Source: Hymenobacter norwichensis DSM 15439 (GTDB taxonomy: Bacteria; Bacteroidota; Bacteroidia; Cytophagales; Hymenobacteraceae). From it: DNA of 64,000 nucleotides. The stretch's first letter is position 1. Each line of letters starts with the position of its first letter. Shown here one piece after another: positions 50,073 through 60,139 of this stretch. Position numbers and translations under genes: made by a program. The stretch is from assembly GCF_000420705.1 (NCBI RefSeq), contig NZ_ATVL01000014.1, positions 24,109 to 88,108 on the forward strand. The letters are read 5' to 3'. The notes beneath the pieces are model-generated. The model did not search any database. It saw only the letters and a list, made by a program, of their open reading frames with translations, and was not told where the DNA came from.

Positions 50073-50485
50073 ACGTAAGAACAAATGAAAGCTGATATAG
50101 AAGGTAGATTGGCCAGGCAAGCAAAAGGTTGCATTAATCACTTGTAGCGTAGGAGCGGGGCTAATAATTGGGCTTCTTCATTCCTCGAAGTAGCTTATTA
50201 GTAGGTATAATGGCTGCCTTTTCCTTACAAATGCGCCGACTTGTAAGATTAGCCCAGTCTCGGTGTGGCTGATGACAGCTGAATAGAGTAAACACACTCA
50301 GCCATCGTAAGGCAACAAAGTAGCCACGAGCCGCTTTTGGTAGCTGCCAAGAATATCTTGTTGCCACCGCGCCCATAAGCCTGTTCTTACTCCGTGAAGG
50401 TCTCTAAATTCAAATAGATAGCCACCTATCTTTACAGCTACGCATCATCAGCTTGGTTTTGCGCCACATATTACACAGCAGGAGC
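50073..50485. other. Divergent control region
   Basis: About 410 bp between the barrel gene and the LysR gene. It contains the inverted repeat at 50416-50431 and TATCTTTA (50427-50434), close to the -7 consensus. A minus-strand 71-codon frame (50161-50376) shows no domain. Confidence 0.45.
50416..50431 (+). promoter_or_regulatory. Inverted repeat upstream of the LysR gene
   Basis: AGATAG and CTATCT around CCAC form a small operator-like palindrome overlapping a TATCTTTA -7-like element, about 55 bp before the lysR start codon. It is a candidate autoregulatory site for the LysR-type protein. Confidence 0.4.
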
Positions 50486-51391
50486 ATGCTTTCCCAGTCG
50501 CATGAGGTGTTTCTCGAAGTTGCCCGGCTATTAAGCTTTACAAAAGCGGGACAGGCTCTTTCGCTTAGCCAGTCTGCTGTAAGCAAGCAAGTGAAGGCGC
50601 TGGAAGCACATTACCGAACCGGCTTGTTTGAACGGCTTGGCAGCAGCGTGCAGCTCACGCCGGCCGGGCACAAACTCTATCAAAAGCTGCTCGCAGCCAA
50701 GCAATTGCAGCAGGAGTTGTCGCAGGAAATAGCGGACTTAAGCCCCGATTTCTCTCCGCCGCTGCATTTACTTATTGGGGCCAGCACTACCATTTCGCTT
50801 TACGTGCTGCCACCGGTTATATCAGCCTATCTGCGGCAGCATCCTCACCGGCAACTTAGCCTTAAAAACCGCAACTCCGATAACATCCTGCGGGCCTTAC
50901 TCGACCACGAAATTGAATTAGGCATTATTGAAGGCATCCATAAAGTCAGCCACGTGACCTACACGCCGCTTCTCACCGACGATGTGGTGGCTGTATGTGC
51001 AGCCGGCAATCCGCTAGCCGGGCACATGCTAGCGGTGCGTGACTTACTCCGCACGCCGCTTGCCTTGCGCGAAGTTGGCTCGGGTACGCTGGCAGTATTG
51101 GAAGCCGCACTGGCTCAGCAGCATATCAAGCTGTCCGAGTTGCCAGTGCGGGTACGGTTGGGGGGCACAGAGGCACTCAAAAATTTCGTGCGCGTCGATA
51201 CCTGCCTTGCGTTCCTGCCCCGGCAAGCCGTACTAAAAGAATTGGCCTCCGGTGAACTGGTAGAGATTTCAATCAACGGCTTATCTCTGAAACGAGAATT
51301 CAACTTCGTGCAGCGCAAGGGCACAGAAAACAATGCCCCTTACCGCGACTTTTTGCAGTTTACGCGGCGTTACTATTCCAAACTGGCATAG
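50486..51391 (+). CDS. LysR-family transcriptional regulator
   Basis: Starting at the ATG 50486, preceded by AGGAG, gives 301 residues. The N-terminal winged HTH is FLEVARLLSFTKAGQALSLSQSAVSKQVKALEAHYRTGLFER (about 8-50). The C-terminal effector domain is periplasmic-binding-protein-like (LHLLIGASTTISLYVLPPVISAYLRQHP; ELGIIEGIHKVSHVTYTPLLTDDVVAV; GGTEALKNFVRVDTCLAFLPRQAV). The organisation resembles CysB/CbbR-type regulators. It lies 63 bp upstream of the threonine-synthase-like gene on the same strand and may control it or be co-transcribed. Confidence 0.92.
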   Translation: MLSQSHEVFLEVARLLSFTKAGQALSLSQSAVSKQVKALEAHYRTGLFERLGSSVQLTPAGHKLYQKLLAAKQLQQELSQEIADLSPDFSPPLHLLIGASTTISLYVLPPVISAYLRQHPHRQLSLKNRNSDNILRALLDHEIELGIIEGIHKVSHVTYTPLLTDDVVAVCAAGNPLAGHMLAVRDLLRTPLALREVGSGTLAVLEAALAQQHIKLSELPVRVRLGGTEALKNFVRVDTCLAFLPRQAVLKELASGELVEISINGLSLKREFNFVQRKGTENNAPYRDFLQFTRRYYSKLA

Positions 51392-51454
51392 GCTGTTCCA
51401 AAATGCCATGCCTTATCGGCATCTGAATACTGAGAGAACGGCCACCTTTGGGAC

Positions 51455-52657
51455 ATGAAACCCATTAGTACGTTACCTGTCTCATTTTTGCAGAGTTTGC
51501 ACTGCTCGCACTGTGGCACTCCCGATTCGGCTTTTGTGCTACAGCATACCTCCCGCTGCTGTCAGGCGCCACTCGTGGCGGATTATGACCTGACGGAGCC
51601 GGTAAGCAAGGAGATTATCAACCAGCAGGAGCATTCGATGTGGCGCTACGCAGCGCTGTTGCCGCTGCTAAACCAAGCACATCGGGCCAGCCTGGGGGAG
51701 GGCCTTACCCCATTGCTGACCCTACCGCATCTGGCGGCGCAGTATGGTTTCGCTTCACTGCTACTGAAAGACGAAGGGCAGAATCCTACGGGTTCATTTA
51801 AGGCGCGCGGGCTCAGCATGGCTGTATCCAAGGCCCTAGAGCTAGGTGTAAAGGGCTGTATCATTCCAACAGCGGGCAACGCGGGCGTAGCGCTAGCTGC
51901 CTATTGTGCCCGGGCGGGCCTTTCGGCCACAGTCGTCATGCCCCGCCACACGCCTGCAGCTTTCCGGGAAGAATGCTATTGGTACGGTGCCGACGTCGAG
52001 CTGGTCGATGGCCTGATCAGTGATTGTGGCGCATGGGTACGACAGCTCAACGCCCAGGGTGCTTTACTCGACATCTCTACCTTAAAGGAACCCTACAGGC
52101 TGGAAGGCAAGAAAACGATGGGCTATGAAATTGCCGAGCAGCTCGAGTGGCGTCTGCCCGAGGTACTGCTCTATCCCGCTGGTGGAGGCACTGGTCTGAT
52201 TGGCATTTGGAAGGCCTTTCAGGAAATGAAAAAGATTGGCTGGCTGGCTCCCGAGGTGCCCTTACCCCGCATGGTTGCCGTGCAAGCCGCAAACTGCTGC
52301 CCGCTAGTTGAAACGTATGAAGGACGCCAAGCATCGTGTCAGGGCTACCAGGGGCGGCCTACGCTTGCGAATGGTTTGGCCGTACCGCATCCGCTCGGGG
52401 AGGCCCTAATGCTGCAAGTGCTGCATGAGTCGAACGGCACCGTTGTCAGCATCCAGGAAGAAGAGATGCTAACGGGGATGCGCGAACTGGGTCGGCGTGA
52501 GGGCTTGTTCGTGGCGCCGGAAGGAGCCGCTGTTTGGATGGCCGCCCGCCACCTATTGGCCACCGGATGGTTGCGCGCCGACGAGCAAGTATTGCTGCTT
52601 AACACCGGCAATGGGCAGAAGTATCTGGAGAACGTGGCAGGCCGTGCCCACCACTAA
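51455..52657 (+). CDS. Threonine synthase-like PLP enzyme
   Basis: A 400-residue fold-type II PLP enzyme. The N-terminus has a small zinc-ribbon-like part (CSHCGTPDSAF...SRCC, Cys17/20/35/36), as in some archaeal-type threonine synthases. The PLP lysine is in TGSFKARGL (K116), the phosphate loop is PTAGNAGVALAAY, and the glycine loop YPAGGGTGLIGIWKAF follows. Threonine synthase makes threonine from O-phosphohomoserine. No other threonine-pathway genes are adjacent, so a related lyase or a second copy is possible. The LysR gene lies directly upstream. Confidence 0.85.
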   Translation: MKPISTLPVSFLQSLHCSHCGTPDSAFVLQHTSRCCQAPLVADYDLTEPVSKEIINQQEHSMWRYAALLPLLNQAHRASLGEGLTPLLTLPHLAAQYGFASLLLKDEGQNPTGSFKARGLSMAVSKALELGVKGCIIPTAGNAGVALAAYCARAGLSATVVMPRHTPAAFREECYWYGADVELVDGLISDCGAWVRQLNAQGALLDISTLKEPYRLEGKKTMGYEIAEQLEWRLPEVLLYPAGGGTGLIGIWKAFQEMKKIGWLAPEVPLPRMVAVQAANCCPLVETYEGRQASCQGYQGRPTLANGLAVPHPLGEALMLQVLHESNGTVVSIQEEEMLTGMRELGRREGLFVAPEGAAVWMAARHLLATGWLRADEQVLLLNTGNGQKYLENVAGRAHH

Positions 52658-52697
52658 ACTTTTGATTCTATGGCTCTCCCGTGCGCTATCTTGAAAA

Positions 52698-53057
52698 ATG
52701 CTTGTCGAGCACCTCTTGGCGCTTGGCCGTAGTCAGGGGTTTTTCCAGTATGCCGTCGAGAGGCAAGGCCATAAGCTGATCTACCTGCCCAAAAGTCTCA
52801 GGACCCACGCTGTATACTTCTCTCTCGTAATCGATCAGATTCCGGCCGAGTTACTCCACTTGGAGGCCTACCAGTGGCTACGAGCCTTTAAGGAATGGGA
52901 ATACAAACCCGTCAATGAGGTGCGACGTCACGTGGTGTACTATGGATCTTCCGTAGTTAATAACTACCTAATTACTAGTAATTTACTTATAATTGAGCAG
53001 AAGCGTCAGCAAAAATTAGATTACCTAAAAATGCTTCTTTTCAGCTTCGCGACATGA
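52698..53057 (+). CDS. Hypothetical protein
   Basis: A 119-residue protein beginning MLVEHLLALGRSQGFFQYAV. It contains helices rich in Leu and aromatic residues (LLHLEAYQWLRAFKEWEYKP) and ends with a basic tail (EQKRQQKLDYLKMLLFSFAT). There is no signal peptide, membrane span or recognised family. It starts 40 bp after the threonine-synthase-like stop and may be the last gene of that transcript. AT content rises near its end. Confidence 0.45.
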   Translation: MLVEHLLALGRSQGFFQYAVERQGHKLIYLPKSLRTHAVYFSLVIDQIPAELLHLEAYQWLRAFKEWEYKPVNEVRRHVVYYGSSVVNNYLITSNLLIIEQKRQQKLDYLKMLLFSFAT

Positions 53058-53822
53058 TTCTGTTGGTCCGCGTGTCCTATTGCCACCTGCTGCGCTTGTT
53101 AGTAGCTATGGATGCCTTATACTTTCCCAACAAAAAAGAGTAAACCCCTGAGTGCTTAGTTCGGGAAAGTGTAATCGATATCATCCTCTATGCCCAGTGG
53201 TAAAGTGCTTTTCTATGACCATTCGCCATGTCGTGATTGCCATGAAAAAGTACAGGCTGGAGTAAATACACTGCTCCCATCATCGGCATCTTCTTTATGC
53301 GTCTTGAAGTGGGATGGATCATTCAACTTAGCTGACCTATTGAGTTAGTTGAATGCTTTAATATGCAGCATATCCAAGAAGTTGGTTAGTTGGCGGGAGC
53401 TTCCCCAAAGGGAATTTTCCATTGATGCACGCTTGCAGAAGATTGGCGCGCATCATCGACTTTACAATATGCACGAAACGGTGATTTGTATGAGTATCAG
53501 TAGTTGATGAAAACTTTCTGTAACAATATAATGCACGTTTCAGGGGCGTTAATAAATGCGCCTTTTTGTAGTGAACTAGAAAGTTAGGGCCCAAAAGATG
53601 ACCGCCCATTTCTTTCTGGCCCTACTTCTTAGCCTTGGTCTTCACAGCGCTTGTCGTAGAGTTAATAGGGAAAGCAAGGAGGACTGAAATCCGTGAATTT
53701 CTAGTCTATTCGTTAAGATACATCAACGTAGAACTGTTCAATTAAGCTGGACAGTTCAGGTGTTATGCTGAAGTAGCTGTTGAGGTAGAAAATCAATGCA
53801 CTATCAAATGACAGTAGAGTAC
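53058..53822. other. Intergenic region with an IS-like scar
   Basis: About 765 bp. It contains a hairpin near 53330-53354 (CATTCAACT/AGTTGAATG) and, at 53581-53640, a segment whose reverse complement resembles 19252-19310 (GGCTAAGAAGTAGGGCCAG). Read on the minus strand that segment ends a frame KTKAKK-stop, suggesting an IS 3' end. No intact gene is seen. Confidence 0.45.
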
Positions 53823-56195
53823 TTACTGTTGCACGTTGCGGATGCCGTAGACTGGGCCGGCGCTGTTGTTGGGCTTGGCTTGGAAGGTCACTTTCACTTG
53901 CTGCTTGCCCTTGGTTAGCGCGGGCGGAATGGGATACGAAATGTCGTAGAAGCGGCTTTCCTTGTACTTGTTGAGGTCTTCGGTGGCCACCTTCTCGCCA
54001 TCGACTAACACATCGAATACGCGGCCCCGGTTGTCCATACCCCAGTAGGTGAGCAGCAGGGTGTTGGCTTTGGTGGGGGCCACTTTCAGGGTGAAGGTCA
54101 TGTTGCCGCCCTCGTTCACCATGCGCCACTTGCGGCCGTGCTCCTCGCCGGTTTCAGCCTTCTCGGTGATGGTGAAGCTGTGGTCGCGCTCGGGCTGCAT
54201 TTCACCCAGGCGCAATACATCCACGGTTTGGGCTTCCAGCTCCTGCTGCTTTTTGCGAGCCGCCTCGTACACGCGTTGCTGGCTGGCCCACTTTTCGGGC
54301 GTAAATACGTCCCAGTACACGGTGTAGTACTCGTTGCCGGTTTGGTTGAAGGGAATCAGCGGCACGTCGTTCGGCACGCCGAGGCCGGTGGTTTGGAAGC
54401 GCAGCTGCTTGGCATCCACCGGTTTCACCCAGTCGTTGGCGTTGTTGTTTGTTGTCACCAGCACGGGTACGCCGGTGACGGGCTCGGGTTCGGTGCTGCC
54501 GAGTACGCCAGCTAGCAACGTGGGACCGTAGAACACCGCGCGGCGGTCGGGGTTGTCGGGCAGGGCTTCGGTGTAGAAGTCGGCGGGCAACGTCAGTTCC
54601 ACCCGGTCCTTGTTTTTCCACTTGCGGTCGAGCACGAGGTAGCCTTCCGCGTCGGGTGTCACCGGCTCTAGTTTGCCGTTCACGCGCACTTGCGGGTTCT
54701 TGGTCCACTTGGGCTGGCGCAGGCGCAGCTTGAAGGCGCGGGGCTTGGCGGCCGTCACCGTGAACGTTACTTGGTCGGTGGCGGGCAGCTGGCTTTCCTG
54801 GCGCAGCGTCAGGCCTTTTTCCTGCCACGCTAGCTCCGAGGGGATGAAGAGGTTGACGTACAAGCTGCCATCCGCGCCCTGGAAGTAGATGTTCTCGGCG
54901 TACTTCACGTGGTTTTCCATTCCCGAGCCCACGCAGCAAGTGAAGGTGTTGAACTCGTCGCTGTAGGTTTTGCGGCCCCCCATGCGTAGCGGCACGAAGT
55001 AGGTGGTCATGCCGGTTTCATGGTGCTGTGAGGCGAGGATGTGGTTGTAGAGCCCTTTCTCGTAGTAGTCCATCAACTTGGCCGAGGGCTGCTGGGCAAA
55101 CAGATGCTGCGTGAGCTTCAGCATGTTGTAGGTGTTGCAGGTCTCGGTGGTGTTTTCGCTGAGCTTGTCGTTGAGCTTGCGCGGCTCGCCCAGGTACTCG
55201 TAGTTGCTGTTACCGCCGGTGGCGTAGGAGTGGTTTTCAGTCACGGTTTGCCAGAAAAACTGGGCAATGGCGGCGTCCTTTTTGTCGCCGGTCAGCTCGT
55301 AGCGACGGGCGCTGGCAATGGCCTTCGGAATCTGGGTGTTGGAGTGCTTGCCGGGTAAAATATCGGTGCGAGCAGCCAGCGGGTCGAGAATCTTCTTGTC
55401 GTAAAAACGGTACGATAGGTCGAGGTACTTCTTGTCGCCGCTCAGGGCGTAGGTGTTGGCCAGGGTTTCAGCCATGCCGCCGTACTCGCACACCATCATG
55501 TCCTGCATCATAGCGTCATCGAGGCCCTTGATGGTGTTACCCGTCCAGTCAGCAATGCCTTGGTTGACAGTGAGGGCCGTTTTGTTGCCCGTGTACAAGT
55601 AGGCGTCGAGCAAACCGGCCATGATTTTGTGCACCGTGTACCACGGCGACCAGGCCCCGTTCAAATCGAAGCCGCGCGAACGAATGTTGCCGCTGGCTAC
55701 TTCCGCCCACAACTGGTCTTCCTTCGGAATGGCACCCACGTAGCCGGTTCTGCGGGCCTTCTGGCATTCTTCCAGTTGCGCCACCATGTAATCGACCCGC
55801 TGCTTGAACTCGGCATTGCCCGTTGAGGCATACGCCAGCGCGCACGCCGACAAGTAGTGCCCCAGCGTGTGCCCCGCCAGCCCCGTTGATTCCCAGCCAC
55901 CGTAGCGTTTGCCCTTGGACTGCAAGCCACTGTGCTCCCGGAAATCGGCCAGCAACCGATCGGGCTCAATTTTGAGCAGGTACTTGGCATCTACTTGCTC
56001 GGCTACTTTGAAAGGGCTGTCGAGCAGCTTCACCTGAGCCAAGTTGAAGGCATATGCCTTCACCGGCACCTGCGGCTGCACTTTCATGCGCGCATCCTTG
56101 GGGGTGGGCAGGTAGGTTTGAGCCTGAGCCATGGGGCTAACTGCAGCACCTAACAGGACCGATAGTAACCAAGTGCGTGTGGAGAAGAGAGTCAT
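53823..56195 (-). CDS. GH127-family beta-L-arabinofuranosidase-like enzyme (second of two)
   Basis: Starting at the ATG 56193-56195 gives 790 residues with a signal peptide (ending SPMAQAQ). The alpha/alpha-barrel core shows RYGGWESTGLAGHTLGHYL and WYTVHKIMAGLLDAYLYTGN, with the zinc-thiolate catalytic set of GH127 at E351/C353 (TETCNTYNMLKL) and C420/C421 (FTCCVGSGMENH). This agrees with the known enzyme, where a zinc-bound Cys is the nucleophile. A C-terminal DUF6805-like domain (KVTFQAKPNNSAGPVYGIRNVQQ) follows. It should release beta-L-arabinofuranose in the periplasm. It follows the other GH127 gene by 105 bp. Confidence 0.92.
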   Translation of the reverse strand: MTLFSTRTWLLSVLLGAAVSPMAQAQTYLPTPKDARMKVQPQVPVKAYAFNLAQVKLLDSPFKVAEQVDAKYLLKIEPDRLLADFREHSGLQSKGKRYGGWESTGLAGHTLGHYLSACALAYASTGNAEFKQRVDYMVAQLEECQKARRTGYVGAIPKEDQLWAEVASGNIRSRGFDLNGAWSPWYTVHKIMAGLLDAYLYTGNKTALTVNQGIADWTGNTIKGLDDAMMQDMMVCEYGGMAETLANTYALSGDKKYLDLSYRFYDKKILDPLAARTDILPGKHSNTQIPKAIASARRYELTGDKKDAAIAQFFWQTVTENHSYATGGNSNYEYLGEPRKLNDKLSENTTETCNTYNMLKLTQHLFAQQPSAKLMDYYEKGLYNHILASQHHETGMTTYFVPLRMGGRKTYSDEFNTFTCCVGSGMENHVKYAENIYFQGADGSLYVNLFIPSELAWQEKGLTLRQESQLPATDQVTFTVTAAKPRAFKLRLRQPKWTKNPQVRVNGKLEPVTPDAEGYLVLDRKWKNKDRVELTLPADFYTEALPDNPDRRAVFYGPTLLAGVLGSTEPEPVTGVPVLVTTNNNANDWVKPVDAKQLRFQTTGLGVPNDVPLIPFNQTGNEYYTVYWDVFTPEKWASQQRVYEAARKKQQELEAQTVDVLRLGEMQPERDHSFTITEKAETGEEHGRKWRMVNEGGNMTFTLKVAPTKANTLLLTYWGMDNRGRVFDVLVDGEKVATEDLNKYKESRFYDISYPIPPALTKGKQQVKVTFQAKPNNSAGPVYGIRNVQQ

Positions 56196-56300
56196 GCCGA
56201 AGAAAGTAGGGGCGGGATGAAAGAAAAGGACCGGGCAACTAGGCTTGGGAGGCAAACAGCAGTAACCAACCAGCTAGTAGCAGGCGAACCACTGGGTTTG

Positions 56301-58709
56301 CTACTTCACCATCCATTCGTGAATGCCGGTGGCGTTGTCGACGGGGAGCTGTACTTCCAGCTTGAGGGCGGTGGTGCGGACCGGCTCAAACGTCACGGTG
56401 TTGTACTGGTCTTTGGCGATGGTGTAGGGCGTGGTGTTTTTCACGGGCAGCCACTGGCCATCTTTCTGGTAATACACCTTGTAGCTGGCCGGAATGCGGC
56501 AGCCGCCCCAGGGGCCATCATCAAACCAGTACACCTTGGATTCCGATACGGTGGCCGGCTCGGCGAAGTCGTACTGCACAAACTCGGTGGTGTTCTTTTT
56601 AGGCCACCAGTGCAGATAAGGGTAGTTGGCGTCTTTCGAGTCGAGGGGGTCGTACTGGTCGGCGAGGGCCTTGAGGGTCTTGGCGCTTTTCAGCGACGAG
56701 CTAGGAGTGCTGCGCGAGGCCACCGTGGGGGCGGGCTGGGGCTTTGAGGCCGAGGCTTCGTAGGGCACCCACACCATCATGTCGCTGGGGCCCCGGTTGG
56801 CCCAGGCGTAGTATGGAATGGCTTTCACAGCCTGCGGCGTGGTCAGGAGCTGGTTGGAGTTAAGCTGCCGGCGGGTGCTTACGCCATTGGTCGTTAGCAC
56901 GTCGATGCCGTTGAGTAGGCCATCTTGGTACACCACATCCACCGGCGCTTTCTGGTCGACGGTGATGTTTTGCACGAGGCCGTTGGCATTGTCGGGGCCT
57001 TCGAGGCAGTACACGAGCGGGCCGCGCTGGAAGGCAAACTTGCCCAGGTCGTCTTTCACTTGGGTGGTGGCCACTACTTTCTCGGTGGCCATGGGCAGGG
57101 TTAGCGTCACCTGGTCGCCTTTCTGCCAGCGCCGTTTCAGCACCGCGTAGCCGTGGTCGAGGGTATACTGCACCGGCTTGCCATTGATGCTCAGTGGAAT
57201 GGGCTGCGGCGTGGCATCCACGAACTGGTAGAGCCCGCCGGGGCTGGCTTGCTGCTGGGCCCACCCCGGAATGCGGATTCGGAGCGTAAATTCCTGCCGT
57301 TTCACGGGGTTCACGGCGAGGTCGAGCTGGCCGTCCCAGGGGTAGTTGGTTTTCTGCTCGATACTGACCTTGCCGGACGGCAGCTGCACGTCGCTGGTGC
57401 TGGTCATGAACAGGTTCACGTACAGGTTGTCGGCGTTCTGAGCGTACACGTAGCCTGGCACCGACGCCATGAAACGCGTCATGTTGGAAATGCAACAGGC
57501 GCAGGCAAACCACGACCCCCGCTGGTGCTGGCCCATGGAAGCCAGCGGGTTGGGGTAGAAAAAATGGTCGCCGCTCAGCGACACCCCCGCTAGCAAGCCG
57601 TTGTACAAGGTGCGCTCCAGCACGTCCACGTACTTGGCGTCGCCGTGCAGCAAAAACATGCGCTGGTTCCAGTACACGTTGGCAATGGAGGCACACGTTT
57701 CCGCGTAGGCCGACATATTCGGTAGCTCGAAAGGTTTGCCGAATGCCTCGCCGTTGCCGGTGGCCCCGATGCCGCCCGTAATGTAAAGTTTCTTGCTCAC
57801 CACGTCGTTCCAGATGGCGTCGATGGCGGTGAGGTAGCGCTGGTCGCCGGTGAGGGCCGCCACGTCGGCCATGGCCGAGTACATGTAAGTGGCGCGTACG
57901 GCGTGGCCCACGGCCTCATCCTGGTCGATGACGCGCTTGGCAGCTTGGTTGTAGTCGTTGCCCTTGGGGCCGCGCACGTCCAGGAAGAACTTGGCCAGGT
58001 CGAGGTACTGCTGCTTGCCCGTGACGCGGTACAGCTTCGCCAGCCCGATTTCCACCACTTGGTGGCCGGGGTACACTTCCACCTTGCCAGGGCCTAAGTC
58101 ACGTACCAGCAGGTCGGCGTTTTTGGTGGCAATGTCGAGCAGGGTCTTTTTGCCGGTGGCCTGGTAATGGGCCACGGCCGCTTCGTAGAGGTGGCCGGCG
58201 TTGTAGAGTTCGTGGCTGAGGTCTTCCTCCTTCTCCCAGCGCTTGCTGCCTATCCACTCGTGCGGCTTGGCAGCCTTCACTGTGCGGAAAGTGTAGAGGT
58301 AACCATCCGGTTCCTGGGCCTTGCCGATGAGGGTAATCAGCGAATCGACGTAGGCACCCAGCTTTGGATTGCTCTTAACTTGCATGGCGTACGACGCGCC
58401 CTCAATTACCTTGTAGATATCGGTGTCGTCGAAGGGAAACTGAGTGAGTTTGTCGCCTGGCAACTCGCCTGCCGCCCGCCGGAAGTTGTCGAGGTGGCCG
58501 TCCTGCCGGCACTGCTGCAAGGTGTGGGGAATGGTCACGTCGGCGTTGATCTGCATCTTCGGCGCCCAAAACTTGTCGTGCACATGCACCTGCGTAAACG
58601 CCACTGGCTGAATGGGGTAGTCGCGCGGCGGCGTCTGCTGGGCCTGGGTGGCAGTCGTTGCACCTAGTAGGGTCAGCATGCCAACGAAAAACAGTATTTT
58701 GTGCATCAT
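56301..58709 (-). CDS. GH127-family beta-L-arabinofuranosidase-like enzyme (first of two)
   Basis: Starting at the double ATG (58704-58709) gives 802 residues with a signal peptide (LFFVGMLTLLGATTATQAQ). The core shows FWAPKMQINADVTIPHTLQQC, CQ...DGYLYT, HELYNAGHLYEAAVAHYQATG and YITGGIGATGNGEAF. The zinc-thiolate set is E337/C339 (YAETCASIANVYWN) and C405/C406 (FACACCISNMTRF). The last about 125 residues form an F5/8-type-C-like (CBM) beta-sandwich (VQYDFAEPATVSESKVYWFDD...IHEWMVK). The two adjacent GH127 copies differ strongly, so they may cut different linkages. It is the first gene after the LacI regulator. Confidence 0.92.
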   Translation of the reverse strand: MMHKILFFVGMLTLLGATTATQAQQTPPRDYPIQPVAFTQVHVHDKFWAPKMQINADVTIPHTLQQCRQDGHLDNFRRAAGELPGDKLTQFPFDDTDIYKVIEGASYAMQVKSNPKLGAYVDSLITLIGKAQEPDGYLYTFRTVKAAKPHEWIGSKRWEKEEDLSHELYNAGHLYEAAVAHYQATGKKTLLDIATKNADLLVRDLGPGKVEVYPGHQVVEIGLAKLYRVTGKQQYLDLAKFFLDVRGPKGNDYNQAAKRVIDQDEAVGHAVRATYMYSAMADVAALTGDQRYLTAIDAIWNDVVSKKLYITGGIGATGNGEAFGKPFELPNMSAYAETCASIANVYWNQRMFLLHGDAKYVDVLERTLYNGLLAGVSLSGDHFFYPNPLASMGQHQRGSWFACACCISNMTRFMASVPGYVYAQNADNLYVNLFMTSTSDVQLPSGKVSIEQKTNYPWDGQLDLAVNPVKRQEFTLRIRIPGWAQQQASPGGLYQFVDATPQPIPLSINGKPVQYTLDHGYAVLKRRWQKGDQVTLTLPMATEKVVATTQVKDDLGKFAFQRGPLVYCLEGPDNANGLVQNITVDQKAPVDVVYQDGLLNGIDVLTTNGVSTRRQLNSNQLLTTPQAVKAIPYYAWANRGPSDMMVWVPYEASASKPQPAPTVASRSTPSSSLKSAKTLKALADQYDPLDSKDANYPYLHWWPKKNTTEFVQYDFAEPATVSESKVYWFDDGPWGGCRIPASYKVYYQKDGQWLPVKNTTPYTIAKDQYNTVTFEPVRTTALKLEVQLPVDNATGIHEWMVK

Positions 58710-58816
58710 TCTAGTAAGAAAAGGGAGACAAAGAAGTGCGTCAGTTCCTTTAGTAATCGGGCTAAAAGCCGCAGTTTTTGCATTTATGCTTGGCACTACT
58801 GTAAGGCAGCCACCGT

Positions 58817-59923
58817 TCATTTCGAGAGCCGACAGGATGATGCTCTAACACATAGAGTGGGCGGAAGCACAATTTGGCGAGCTACAGCTTCCGTTTCGTT
58901 TTCTCGCAACTCAAAAAAAAGACGCACAGCTGCCTGTCCCATCTGCTCACAGCTCTGATCAACCGACGTTATCATCGGTGTAGTCAGGGACGTAAAGGCT
59001 TCATTGCTGAATCCGGCGAGAGCCACATCTTGCGGCACTTGCAGCCCGAGCCTGTTGAGGGCCTGTAGCGCTCCTACCACGGCTGAATCGCTGGCGGAAA
59101 AGACGGCATCTGGCGGCAGTGCTTTGGTTAGCAACCGCTGCATAGCAAGCGTACCTACTTCTAACGTCATGGTATCACAATAGACGATAAGCTCTTCAGC
59201 CAGTGGCAACCCGTGGGCGGCAAGCGCATCTAAGTATCCCTGTCGGCGATGCTTATAAATATTGAGGTGCTGCGGCCCAGCAAAGTGCGCAATTCGCTTG
59301 CACCCTTGGGCAATCAGGTGGGCCGTAGATTGGAAGGCCCCTGCATAATCATCCAGCAGTACGGCGTTTACCTGGGTTCCCTGCAAGATACGGTCGAAAA
59401 AGACCAGCGGAATTCCACGCTCTTGCACTCTCTCGAAGTGCGTGAAATCGAGCGTCGTACGAGCCACTGAAATCAAGATTCCTTCGACTTGGGCTCGTAA
59501 TAAGGTTTCAATGTTCTGACGCTCATATTCCACGTCTTCGTTGGACTGGCAAATAATTACGTTCAAGCCAGCCTGACGAGCAGCGGACTCAATGCCTTTA
59601 ATTACAACGGCAAAAAAGCGCCCATCAATGTACGGTACAATTACCCCCAGTAAGTTGCTTTTCCCCTTGCGTAAGCCTGCGGCTAAATGGTTAGGCTGGT
59701 AATTGACGGACTGAGCCATTTCCCGGACTCGTTGCTTGGTCGCTTTACTTATGCGTGAATCGTCGTTCAATGCTCGAGAAACACCAGACACAGAAAGTCC
59801 TAGCAGCTTTGCTAAGTCAGTAATGGATGGTTGCTTGTTGGACCTAGCCAAAGATCTTAGATGAAGGAGGTTGAAGTATAGGTTACATTGTATGGGCAGT
59901 GACCCAACAAGCATTTTTACCAT
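58817..59923 (-). CDS. LacI-family transcriptional regulator of the second PUL
   Basis: A 368-residue protein in the longest frame; the true start is unclear, since the only ATGs (59923 and 59914) precede the HTH by over 30 residues. A TTG at 59851 would give 344. The HTH reads ITDLAKLLGLSVSGVSRALNDDSRISKATKQRV and the hinge VNYQPNHLAAGLRKGKSNLLG. The periplasmic-binding-like effector domain has DAVFSASDSAVVGALQALNRLGLQVP and VALAGFSNE. It is co-directional with the GH127 genes (108-bp gap) and divergent from SusC. A sugar released from the substrate is the likely inducer. Confidence 0.92.
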   Translation of the reverse strand: MVKMLVGSLPIQCNLYFNLLHLRSLARSNKQPSITDLAKLLGLSVSGVSRALNDDSRISKATKQRVREMAQSVNYQPNHLAAGLRKGKSNLLGVIVPYIDGRFFAVVIKGIESAARQAGLNVIICQSNEDVEYERQNIETLLRAQVEGILISVARTTLDFTHFERVQERGIPLVFFDRILQGTQVNAVLLDDYAGAFQSTAHLIAQGCKRIAHFAGPQHLNIYKHRRQGYLDALAAHGLPLAEELIVYCDTMTLEVGTLAMQRLLTKALPPDAVFSASDSAVVGALQALNRLGLQVPQDVALAGFSNEAFTSLTTPMITSVDQSCEQMGQAAVRLFFELRENETEAVARQIVLPPTLCVRASSCRLSK

Positions 59924-60139
59924 CTAGCTAGAGGCGGCTACCAGCTACACCTCCGGCAAGATGATTATGCCCTACTGTTCCTTAAGTCGAGCAGCTATAA
60001 GTAAGAGTTTATAGCAATCCAAGGCACCAGGCTCCATACAGGCGGCATAATAAGGTTGTAAAGAGTAGACCTTTTGGCTGATACAGGTTCAAAAGTGGTC
60101 ATTATACAGAGATTACGCAATCGTTTTCAAAATTTTGCT

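Noticed and set aside
54202..54939. 245-codon minus-strand frame within GH127
   Set aside because: Same-strand frame shadow, Arg/Pro-rich, inside a gene with full catalytic motifs.
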